A stretch of 5,445 nucleotides of DNA from an uncultured Ruminococcus sp. (lineage in GTDB: Bacteria > Bacillota > Clostridia > Oscillospirales > Ruminococcaceae), in the NCBI GenBank assembly GCA_937902395.1, contig CALGTV010000014.1, positions 1 to 5,445 of the forward strand, written 5' to 3'. Shown here in pieces: positions 1-5,146 of this stretch; the first letter of the stretch is position 1, and each line of letters begins with the position of its first letter. Both the position numbers and the translations under genes were made by a program. The notes beneath the pieces were generated by a model. That model worked only from the letters and a program-made list of their open reading frames with translations, did not search any database and had not been told where the DNA came from.

Positions 1-12
1 TCCAACGGAAAA

Positions 13-68
13 ATGTTGATTATTGAAAAATAATTTTTATTTTCTACTTTTTCAATAATTTTCAACAT
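13..68. repeat. Long imperfect AT-rich inverted repeat
   Basis: Bases 13-19 (ATGTTGA) pair with 62-68 and bases 20-30 (TTATTGAAAAA) pair with 48-58. This gives 18 bp of stem interrupted by a 3-nt bulge (59-61), with a 17-nt T-rich loop. It is far too GC-poor for a typical intrinsic terminator and has no clean T tract after it. It may belong to the end of a gene to the left of the window, or be a small palindromic repeat. The pairing is read directly; the role is unknown. Confidence 0.6.
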
Positions 69-143
69 CATATTTTATTTAATACTCACAGATTTTACTG
101 TTATATTTTTTGTGATATATTATTATTTTTTATAATTTAAAAG

Positions 144-174
144 CTATAAAAAGGGCGGTCATTGACCGCCCTTT
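144..174 (-). terminator. Intrinsic terminator of the dCMP deaminase gene
   Basis: A perfect 11-bp stem (150-160 with 164-174, AAAGGGCGGTC and its complement) closes a 3-nt loop. Read on the minus strand it starts 13 nt after the stop codon of the deaminase gene and ends in TTTTTATAG, so it has a short U tract in that direction only. The plus-strand side is followed by AGAATC, so it is not bidirectional. Confidence 0.85.
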
Positions 175-186
175 AGAATCCCATTT

Positions 187-669
187 TTATAATTCAAGTG
201 TTATTTTCTTTGCTTTTGATATATATTCCTCGCACTCTACTCCGCATTTTCTTAAAAGAAATGCTGACGCTTTTGTGCTCTCACTGTCTGCATATTTATT
301 GCTCTTGTACACAACTTTTTTTATCCCTGACTGTATTATTGCCTTTGCACATTCATTGCAGGGAAATAGTGTTACGTACAACGTACAGCCCTTTAAATTT
401 GCCGAATTCCTGTTGAGTATTGCGTTCAGCTCCGCATGACATACAAAGGGATATTTTGTATCAAGTAATGTTTCGCCCTCACGCTCCCATGGCATTTCGT
501 CATCGTTACAGCCTGTAGGCATACCATTATATCCCACTGCAACAATCTTTTTTTCGTCGTTGACTATGCAGGCTCCCACTTGTGTATTGTTATCCTTGCT
601 TCTTTGAGCCGAGAAAATGGCAATTCCCATAAAATACTCGTCCCAGCCTATATAATCAGTTCTTTTCAT
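187..669 (-). CDS. Deoxycytidylate (dCMP) deaminase, ComEB-like
   Basis: Cytosolic zinc enzyme of the cytidine/dCMP deaminase superfamily; it should convert dCMP to dUMP, the substrate of thymidylate synthase. From the chosen start it has 160 residues. The zinc site is complete: H78-A-E80 (E80 the expected proton shuttle) and P-C104-x-x-C107. GYNGMPTGCNDD (46-57), typical of dCMP rather than free cytidine deaminases, lies upstream of the zinc site. An upstream in-frame GTG would give 163 residues, but it sits inside the Shine-Dalgarno sequence GAGGTGA, which is 5 nt from the ATG at 667-669; the ATG is therefore preferred. The gene stands alone, with its own promoter (747-775), a leader hairpin (690-734) and a terminator (144-174), divergent from cca. 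Members of this family are often allosterically controlled by dCTP and dTTP; this is known of the family and not seen here. The symbol comEB is used for Bacillus homologues, but no competence genes are nearby. Confidence 0.93.
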   Translation of the reverse strand: MKRTDYIGWDEYFMGIAIFSAQRSKDNNTQVGACIVNDEKKIVAVGYNGMPTGCNDDEMPWEREGETLLDTKYPFVCHAELNAILNRNSANLKGCTLYVTLFPCNECAKAIIQSGIKKVVYKSNKYADSESTKASAFLLRKCGVECEEYISKAKKITLEL

Positions 670-674
670 CGGTA

Positions 675-681
675 TCACCTC
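675..681 (-). promoter_or_regulatory. Ribosome binding site deciding the deaminase start
   Basis: Minus-strand GAGGTGA, 5 nt before the ATG at 667-669. The alternative GTG start (676-678) lies inside this motif and has no purine-rich site of its own at a useful distance, so the three extra N-terminal residues are probably not made. Confidence 0.8.
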
Positions 682-689
682 GATATCTA

Positions 690-734
690 ATTGCTCTACC
701 TGCTAATTTTTCAAACATTAGTTGGTGGAGCAAT
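690..734 (-). promoter_or_regulatory. Long hairpin in the 5' leader of the deaminase mRNA
   Basis: On the minus strand ATTGCTC/GAGCAAT (7 bp), then a C-A mismatch, ACC/GGT (3 bp), a 2x2 internal loop and CTAAT/ATTAG (5 bp) close a 9-nt loop. It starts about 6 nt after the predicted transcription start and ends 8 nt before the Shine-Dalgarno sequence. There is no U tract after it, so it is not an obvious terminator. It could protect the 5' end, modulate translation, or act as a DNA palindrome. The pairing is seen; the function is inferred. Confidence 0.55.
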
Positions 735-746
735 AATATTTTCTAT

Positions 747-775
747 ATTATATCATATATTCTCGATTCGGTCAA
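747..775 (-). promoter_or_regulatory. SigA-type promoter of the dCMP deaminase gene
   Basis: Minus-strand TTGACC (770-775) and TATAAT (747-752) are separated by exactly 17 bp. The start of transcription should fall near 740, giving a leader of about 70 nt that includes the hairpin at 690-734. Confidence 0.85.
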
Positions 776-778
776 CCG

Positions 779-811
779 TTTTTCGTCAATATTCCCTATT
801 TTTCATCAATA
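779..811. repeat. Direct repeat between two divergent -35 boxes
   Basis: TTTTTCGTCAATA (779-791) and TTTTTCATCAATA (799-811) match at 12 of 13 positions with a 20-bp offset, about two helical turns. The pair fills the space between the -35 box of the leftward promoter (770-775) and that of the rightward promoter (813-818). It could bind a shared regulator or, being T-rich, act as UP-like elements. No regulator can be named. Confidence 0.5.
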
Positions 812-812
812 G

Positions 813-841
813 TTGCAATTCTGCGAAAAATGGTGTATAAT
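813..841 (+). promoter_or_regulatory. SigA-type promoter of cca-pflA
   Basis: TTGCAA (813-818), a 17-bp spacer and a perfect TATAAT (836-841). The start should lie near 848, leaving a very short leader of about 20 nt that carries AAGGAG (859-864), 5 nt before the cca ATG. Confidence 0.85.
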
Positions 842-869
842 AGAGATAATAACCTTATAAGGAGTTAAT

Positions 870-2201
870 ATGATAATTGAAAACAACTGCCGATTCATTC
901 TGTCGGCTCTTGAAAATGCTGGTTTTTCGGCTTATTTCGTAGGCGGCTGTGTGCGCGATATGCTTATGGGTATCCCCATGCACGATTACGACATAACTAC
1001 CGACGCTCTGCCTGAACAGATAATTGAGGTCTTTTCACAACAGAAAGTTATTCCTACAGGTATAAAGCATGGAACTGTAACTGTTCTTCTCAACAATGAG
1101 CCCTTCGAAATTACCACATTCCGTATTGACGGCGAATATACCGATTCCCGTCGCCCTGACAATGTCATTTTTACCGACAGTCTCCGTGAAGATTTGGCTC
1201 GCCGTGATTTTACTGTCAATGCAATTGCTATGGATTTAAACGGTAATATATACGATTATTTCGGCGGCGAAAATGATATTAAAAATAAAATTATCCGATG
1301 TGTTGGAAATCCAGAAGAACGCTTTACCGAGGACGCTCTGCGGATTCTCCGCGCTGTACGCTTCTCCTCTGTACTTGGATTTACCATAGAGGAAAATACA
1401 TCAAATGCCATTCATGCTCTGAAAAATCGCCTTGATAATATTTCTGTCGAGCGTATTTCTGTTGAACTTGTTAAGCTTTTAAGCGGTATAAATGCCCTTT
1501 CTGTACTTATGGAATACCGCGATATCATCGGGCAGATTATCCCTGAACTTATCCCTGCTTTTGACCATGACCAACACTCACCATATCACAAATATGATGT
1601 ATATGAACATACTGCAAGAGCTGTTAATGCTGTACCGAGAAATAATGATATGACAAATCTGCTCCGCCTTACCATGCTTCTTCATGATGTGGGAAAGCCT
1701 GCCGCTTTCAGACTTGATGAAAATGGCCGCGGTCATTTCAAAGGTCATGCGCAAATCGGCGCGGAAATGGCAAAAAATATCCTGCAAAGACTTAAATTTG
1801 ACAATAAAACCATTGACACTGTCCACGAAATTATTTACCGTCACAGCGATGAAATACAAACTGAAAAGCAGATAAAGCGCATTATAAATCAAATTGGTAT
1901 TGATGGATTTCTTACGCTCATAGAGGCGAAAAAAGCTGATAACAGCGCAAAACACAGCTTTGTTCTCGCTGAAAACGATGAATTCAACCGCTTTGCTGAT
2001 ATCGCTCGCCGTCTTGTTGCTGAGGATAGCTGTATGAGCATTTCACAGCTTGCAATAAACGGAAATGACCTTATTTCCCTCGGTTTTAGCGGAAAAGAAA
2101 TCGGCATTTGTCTTAATAATATCCTTGACGCTGTTATGGACGAAATGCTGGCAAATGAACGTGATACGCTCCTTAACTATGCACAGGAGATGAAAAAATG
2201 A
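870..2201 (+). CDS. cca: CCA tRNA nucleotidyltransferase with HD domain
   Basis: Class II nucleotidyltransferase of the CCA-adding/poly(A) polymerase family, adding or repairing the 3' CCA end of tRNAs from CTP and ATP; cytosolic, 443 residues. The N-terminal catalytic head has GGCVRD (25-30) and the metal-binding carboxylates D39 and D41. A flexible-loop region with RRP (94-96) follows, then RRDFTVNA (111-118) and the nucleotide-template motif EDALR (154-158). The middle and C-terminal part is an HD domain: H247, H272-D273 (LHDVGKP), H289, H293 and YRHSD (323-327), so its metal ligands look intact. HD-containing members sometimes have phosphohydrolase activity, as known for the E. coli enzyme. 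The flexible loop argues against a CC-only enzyme; full CCA addition and A-only addition cannot be separated by eye. The start is fixed by AAGGAG at 859-864. The gene is first in a two-gene unit, and its TGA overlaps the pflA ATG. Confidence 0.92.
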   Translation: MIIENNCRFILSALENAGFSAYFVGGCVRDMLMGIPMHDYDITTDALPEQIIEVFSQQKVIPTGIKHGTVTVLLNNEPFEITTFRIDGEYTDSRRPDNVIFTDSLREDLARRDFTVNAIAMDLNGNIYDYFGGENDIKNKIIRCVGNPEERFTEDALRILRAVRFSSVLGFTIEENTSNAIHALKNRLDNISVERISVELVKLLSGINALSVLMEYRDIIGQIIPELIPAFDHDQHSPYHKYDVYEHTARAVNAVPRNNDMTNLLRLTMLLHDVGKPAAFRLDENGRGHFKGHAQIGAEMAKNILQRLKFDNKTIDTVHEIIYRHSDEIQTEKQIKRIINQIGIDGFLTLIEAKKADNSAKHSFVLAENDEFNRFADIARRLVAEDSCMSISQLAINGNDLISLGFSGKEIGICLNNILDAVMDEMLANERDTLLNYAQEMKK

Positions 2202-2938
2202 CAGGTTATATTCACTCAACTGAAAGCTTCGGCACTGTTGACGGTCCCGGTGTGAGATTCGTTGTGTTCTTTCAGGGCTGCCCTATTCGCTGTCAGTACT
2301 GCCACAACCCTGATACGTGGGAATTTAAAAAAGGCAATGAAGTGTCTGTAAAAGATATTCTTGCTGAATACGACAAATGTAGGGAATTTCTGAAATCGGG
2401 CGGTATAACTGCTACAGGCGGTGAGCCTCTCGCTCAGCCTGATTTTCTCCTTGAACTTTTTCGCGATGCAAAAAAAGAAAATATCCACACCTGTCTTGAT
2501 ACCTCGGGAGCAGTATTCAATCCCGAAAATACTGAGAAAATAGACGAAATTCTGAAATATACCGACCTTGTTATGCTGGATATAAAGCATATGGATTCGG
2601 AAAATCATAAATCCCTGACGAGTATCGGAAACGAAAATATCCTGCGCTTTGCGGAGCATTTACGGGATTTGAAAATCCCTGTATGGATTCGCCGTGTGGT
2701 TGTTCCGAATCTCACTGATAATGAACAGGAATTGTTTAGACTTGGTGAATTCCTTGCAACTCTTTCGAATCTTAAAGCTCTTGATGTGTTGCCTTATCAT
2801 GATATGGCGCGGAAAAAATATGAGGAATTGGGTATAGAATATCCCCTGCCCCATACTCCGCCCATGTCAAAAGAGGGCGCAATAAAGGCAAGGGATATTA
2901 TAATGTCGGGTATAAAATCGGGACTTAAAACTTTATAA
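2198..2938 (+). CDS. pflA: Pyruvate formate-lyase activating enzyme (radical SAM)
   Basis: Radical SAM activase that installs the glycyl radical on pyruvate formate-lyase, allowing anaerobic cleavage of pyruvate to acetyl-CoA and formate. At 246 residues it equals the E. coli enzyme in length. The 4Fe-4S cluster motif is C28-x3-C32-x2-C35, followed by HNPDTW, and the SAM-contacting motif is TGGEP (73-77). LPYHDMARKKYEELG near the C-terminus is characteristic of PFL activases. There is no extra ferredoxin insert after the cluster motif, so it is of the short PflA type and not an activase of the glycerol-dehydratase or HPD type. Its ATG overlaps the cca stop codon (ATGA), with AGGAG at 2185-2189, so translation is probably coupled to cca. 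Its target gene pflB is not in the window, which is somewhat unusual because the two are often adjacent. Confidence 0.93.
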   Translation: MTGYIHSTESFGTVDGPGVRFVVFFQGCPIRCQYCHNPDTWEFKKGNEVSVKDILAEYDKCREFLKSGGITATGGEPLAQPDFLLELFRDAKKENIHTCLDTSGAVFNPENTEKIDEILKYTDLVMLDIKHMDSENHKSLTSIGNENILRFAEHLRDLKIPVWIRRVVVPNLTDNEQELFRLGEFLATLSNLKALDVLPYHDMARKKYEELGIEYPLPHTPPMSKEGAIKARDIIMSGIKSGLKTL

Positions 2939-3197
2939 ATAAAAATACTGTCAGGGCAATCTGCCATATCAAGCCGATTATGTTGACTGCCCAGAAATAC
3001 CAGTGCTTTGTCTTATGGCGGAATATCTTCATTGCAAGAAGTGCGCCTACAGCTCCGCCAAAAAATCCGAAGCCAAGAAGGGTCGCTTCTTTAATTCGCC
3101 ATTTATTCTTCTGCGCCTTTTTCTTGTCGGCAAAATACAGCACAAATGCTATAAGACTTATTACGGCATATGCTGCTAATGTAATTAATACGGGCAT
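2925..3197 (-). CDS. DUF1294 small membrane protein
   Basis: Protein of 90 residues with three likely membrane helices (about 3-22, 40-56 and 67-88). It carries the conserved core of the DUF1294 (YsdA-like) family: DKKKA (24-28), WRIKEATLLG (33-42), the glycine-rich GGAVGALLAM (47-56) and FRHKTKHWYF (59-68). The function of the family is not established; the protein should sit in the cytoplasmic membrane with basic loops inside. The start is supported by AAGGAGA 7-8 nt upstream (3204-3210). Its last 14 nt overlap the 3' end of pflA on the other strand. Only about 50 bp separate it from the terminator of hom upstream, with no recognisable promoter in that gap, so it may depend on read-through or on a promoter inside hom. 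A transcript running past pflA would be antisense to the whole gene. Confidence 0.88.
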   Translation of the reverse strand: MPVLITLAAYAVISLIAFVLYFADKKKAQKNKWRIKEATLLGFGFFGGAVGALLAMKIFRHKTKHWYFWAVNIIGLIWQIALTVFLFIKF

Positions 3198-3221
3198 CGT
3201 AAATCTCCTTTCAATTTACAC

Positions 3222-3248
3222 AGAACGGGTAACTCCCGTTCTTTTTTT
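3222..3248 (+). terminator. Rightward intrinsic terminator beyond DUF1294
   Basis: AGAACGGG (3222-3229) pairs with CCCGTTCT (3235-3242) around a 5-nt loop, and the run of T continues to 3248 on the plus strand. The orientation fits transcripts coming from cca-pflA. It lies 283 nt after the pflA stop codon, and I see no hairpin with a T tract between the two. On the minus strand it has only an A tract before it, so it should not stop leftward transcripts efficiently. Confidence 0.8.
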
Positions 3249-3250
3249 GC

Positions 3251-3276
3251 AAAAACGGCGGAGATAGTCTCCGCCG
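3251..3276 (-). terminator. Intrinsic terminator of the hom operon
   Basis: A perfect 9-bp GC-rich stem (3256-3264 with 3268-3276) with a 3-nt loop is followed on the minus strand by TTTTTGC. It begins 9 nt after the hom stop codon. The five T residues overlap the spacer to the rightward terminator at 3222-3248, so two opposed terminators sit back to back. Confidence 0.88.
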
Positions 3277-3285
3277 CAAATTTTA

Positions 3286-4479
3286 TTAATCAAGCACAGG
3301 AATCCACGCCATAGCGTTCATTTCCTTTGCCTTTTCCTCTGCTTCCTTGAATGTAAGAACTTCTTCAGTAACAAATGATGATCTGTCATAATCTGTATAT
3401 GTTCCCTCGGGAAGCTCTGCTGTATCAGCAGGTACGCTGAAATACCACTTTGCTTTCATATCATCAACAGATGCAATAAACTCTGTATCTGTACTGCTTT
3501 CCCATGTCTGTGAGAATACTGTTACCTTATGCTTTGCAGCTTCAATAACATCGCCCAGAACTGCGCTTGCTGTGGGAAGCTTTCCTGCACCTCTGCCGTA
3601 GAACATTGCCTTGTCGATACCGTCAGCATATACCATAACTGCGTTAAATACGTCGCTTACGCCTGCCATAATGCTCTCGTGAGGTACAAGCATAGGCATT
3701 ACTGTAGGCAGAATCTTGCCGTTTTCAAGACGCTTTACAGATGCGATAAGCTTTACTGCGTATCCCAGAACATCTGCTGCGGCTACATCGCAAAGTTTTA
3801 CGTCGGAAATACCCTTTGTGTATACGCTGTCTGGATATACGTGCTTGCCGAATACAAGTGAAGATATAATACAAATCTTGCGGCATGCATCATGTCCCTC
3901 TACGTCAGCTGTAGGGTCTTTTTCTGCGTATCCAAGTTCCTGTGCAAGCTTTAATGCATCCTCGAATGTCATGCCGTCTGCATACATCTTTGTGAGGATA
4001 AAGTTTGTTGTTCCGTTGAGAATACCGCAGGCAGCTGAAATATCATTTGCAGCAAGACAGCGGTGGAGAGGTCTGATAATCGGAATAGCTCCGCCTACGC
4101 TTGCTTCAAAGAAGAAATTACAGTTATTTGCCTTTGCTGCTGCAAGAAGAATATCTCCCTTTGCCGCTACAAGCTCCTTATTTGATGTACAAACACTTTT
4201 TCCCTTTTCAAGTGCAGATTTCAAGAAAGAAAATGCCGGCTCAACTCCGCCCATACACTCGGCTACTATTGTAACTTCAGGGTCGTTGAGGATATCGTTG
4301 AAATCCTTTGTGAATTTATCTTTATACGGTGAATCGGAGAAATCACGGATATCTACAATATACTTTATATCCATTTCACAGCCTGCGTGCTGCTCAATGC
4401 TTTTCTTATTCTTGTAGAAAAGCTCTACAACACCTGAGCCTACAACTCCGTAACCTAATACCGCAACTTTAACTGACAT
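3286..4479 (-). CDS. hom: Homoserine dehydrogenase
   Basis: Cytosolic NAD(P)-dependent enzyme that reduces aspartate semialdehyde to homoserine, the branch point to threonine and methionine. Of its 397 residues, the Rossmann motif is GYGVVG (9-14), and SNKELVA (99-105) lies in the cofactor domain. The catalytic domain has EASVGGAIPI (125-134), GILNGTTNFIL (152-162) and GYAEKDPTADVEGHDACRK (183-201); D197 and K201 are the likely counterparts of the catalytic Asp and Lys of the yeast enzyme. The core ends with GRGAGKLPTASAV (295-307). The remaining 90 residues are the length of an ACT domain but show no D-x-P-G-V-L signature, so classic threonine feedback through this tail is uncertain. The start is fixed by AAAAGGAG 7 nt upstream (4487-4494). 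It is second in an operon, 32 nt behind the ACT-protein gene, and is followed directly by a terminator. Confidence 0.93.
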   Translation of the reverse strand: MSVKVAVLGYGVVGSGVVELFYKNKKSIEQHAGCEMDIKYIVDIRDFSDSPYKDKFTKDFNDILNDPEVTIVAECMGGVEPAFSFLKSALEKGKSVCTSNKELVAAKGDILLAAAKANNCNFFFEASVGGAIPIIRPLHRCLAANDISAACGILNGTTNFILTKMYADGMTFEDALKLAQELGYAEKDPTADVEGHDACRKICIISSLVFGKHVYPDSVYTKGISDVKLCDVAAADVLGYAVKLIASVKRLENGKILPTVMPMLVPHESIMAGVSDVFNAVMVYADGIDKAMFYGRGAGKLPTASAVLGDVIEAAKHKVTVFSQTWESSTDTEFIASVDDMKAKWYFSVPADTAELPEGTYTDYDRSSFVTEEVLTFKEAEEKAKEMNAMAWIPVLD

Positions 4480-4511
4480 AAAAAAACTCCTTTTATTGAA
4501 TTAAGCCTGTT

Positions 4512-4955
4512 TTATTCGGCTGACAGGACCTTTACCTCAAGAACGCCTTCAAGGTCTGAGATTGAATTAAGTGATTTGAGCTCCTCGTGAATTTCCGAAG
4601 TGAGCCTTATTGATATATTTACAGCAGCAGCGCCGTCAACGGGAATACTCTGATTTACCGTCAAAATGTTGGCATTGATGCTGTTCAAAAATATAAGCAC
4701 GCTTGAAAGCACTCCCGGTTCGTCATTAAGCAGAAGATAAAGATTTACTATTTTTCTGTTAAAAAGCTCATCGTAGGAAAATACGCTGTCCTTATACTTA
4801 TAATAAGCGCTTCTTGATATGCCTATTCTCTTACAGGCTGAGGCGAAGCTTTTTTCGTCCTTTCTTGCCATAAGCTTTTTTACTTCAAGCACCTTTGTAA
4901 AAACGTCGGGAAGTATCTGTGCATCCACAACAATAAGCTGGGATATCTGTTCCAT
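4512..4955 (-). CDS. UPF0735/PheB-type ACT-domain protein with HTH-like segment
   Basis: Of 147 residues from the chosen start. The N-terminal part holds a helix-turn-helix-like segment (about 34-58, with ACKRIGISRSAYYKYKD). The C-terminal part (about 68-145) is an ACT domain with the ligand-loop signature NDEPGVL (77-83), then NILTVNQ (96-102). This arrangement is that of the UPF0735 family, which includes Bacillus PheB. PheB has been called a chorismate mutase on genomic context, but no chorismate mutase fold is evident here. ACT domains usually bind amino acids, so a sensor or regulator is plausible, though unproven. The longer reading beginning GTG-ATG-AGC overlaps the ribosome site AAAGGTG, so the third candidate, ATG at 4953-4955, 6 nt away from it, is preferred. 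It leads the hom operon, which ties it to threonine/methionine or aspartate-family synthesis. Confidence 0.9.
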   Translation of the reverse strand: MEQISQLIVVDAQILPDVFTKVLEVKKLMARKDEKSFASACKRIGISRSAYYKYKDSVFSYDELFNRKIVNLYLLLNDEPGVLSSVLIFLNSINANILTVNQSIPVDGAAAVNISIRLTSEIHEELKSLNSISDLEGVLEVKVLSAE

Positions 4956-4961
4956 GCTCAT

Positions 4962-4968
4962 CACCTTT
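4962..4968 (-). promoter_or_regulatory. Ribosome binding site deciding the ACT-protein start
   Basis: Minus-strand AAAGGTG lies 6 nt before the ATG at 4953-4955. The in-frame GTG (4962-4964) is part of this site and the next ATG (4959-4961) directly abuts it, so neither is well placed for initiation. Confidence 0.75.
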
Positions 4969-4983
4969 TCAAAATCGTCCGTG

Positions 4984-5006
4984 ACAGACGTACAATTGTA
5001 CGCTGT
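4984..5006. promoter_or_regulatory. Palindromic operator-like site at the hom operon start
   Basis: A perfect 14-bp palindrome, CGTACAATTGTACG (4989-5002), is extended by ACAG (4984-4987) and CTGT (5003-5006) with one extra base at 4988. It begins at about the predicted transcription start (near 5006) of the promoter at 5013-5041. It could be an operator blocking the polymerase, or an RNA hairpin at the very 5' end of the mRNA. The symmetry is seen; the role is inferred. Confidence 0.6.
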
Positions 5007-5012
5007 ATAATA

Positions 5013-5041
5013 ACTATACCACTTTTTGACGTACTTGTCAA
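5013..5041 (-). promoter_or_regulatory. SigA-type promoter of the ACT-hom operon
   Basis: Minus-strand consensus TTGACA (5036-5041), 17-bp spacer and TATAGT (5013-5018). Transcription should start near 5006, giving a leader of about 50 nt. Upstream of the -35 the DNA is AT-rich (5053-5080), as in UP elements. No T-box, S-box or leader-peptide attenuator is evident in the leader. Confidence 0.88.
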
Positions 5042-5052
5042 GGGGAAAGTAC
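5026..5052. promoter_or_regulatory. Nested inverted repeats around the -35 box
   Basis: TTGAC (5026-5030) and GTCAA (5037-5041) form one inverted repeat over the -35 box and spacer. GTACTT (5031-5036) and AAGTAC (5047-5052) form another that brackets it. GACGTAC at 5028-5034 recurs at 4987-4993 in the +1 palindrome, 41 bp away. This suggests several related regulator half-sites across the promoter; no known consensus is recognised. Confidence 0.45.
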
Positions 5053-5146
5053 TAAAATAAAAAATTTACTTTTTCAAATTATTCTCATATTTCTTTTGAT
5101 ATGCTCCTTTTCTCCTGAATAAATCCAATAGTAAAGTTCACATAAA

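Noticed and set aside
2216..2659. 147-codon minus-strand open frame inside pflA
   Set aside because: Opposite a gene with complete radical SAM motifs; it has no ribosome binding site or domain.
3716..4417. 233-codon plus-strand open frame opposite hom
   Set aside because: It lies wholly antisense to a clearly recognised hom gene, has no ribosome binding site and translates into a composition without family features; it is a codon-bias shadow.
4956..5006. T-box, S-box or leader-peptide attenuator upstream of the hom operon
   Set aside because: The leader is only about 50 nt, with no AGGGTGGNACCGCG-like T-box sequence, no terminator hairpin and no short frame of Thr/Met codons.
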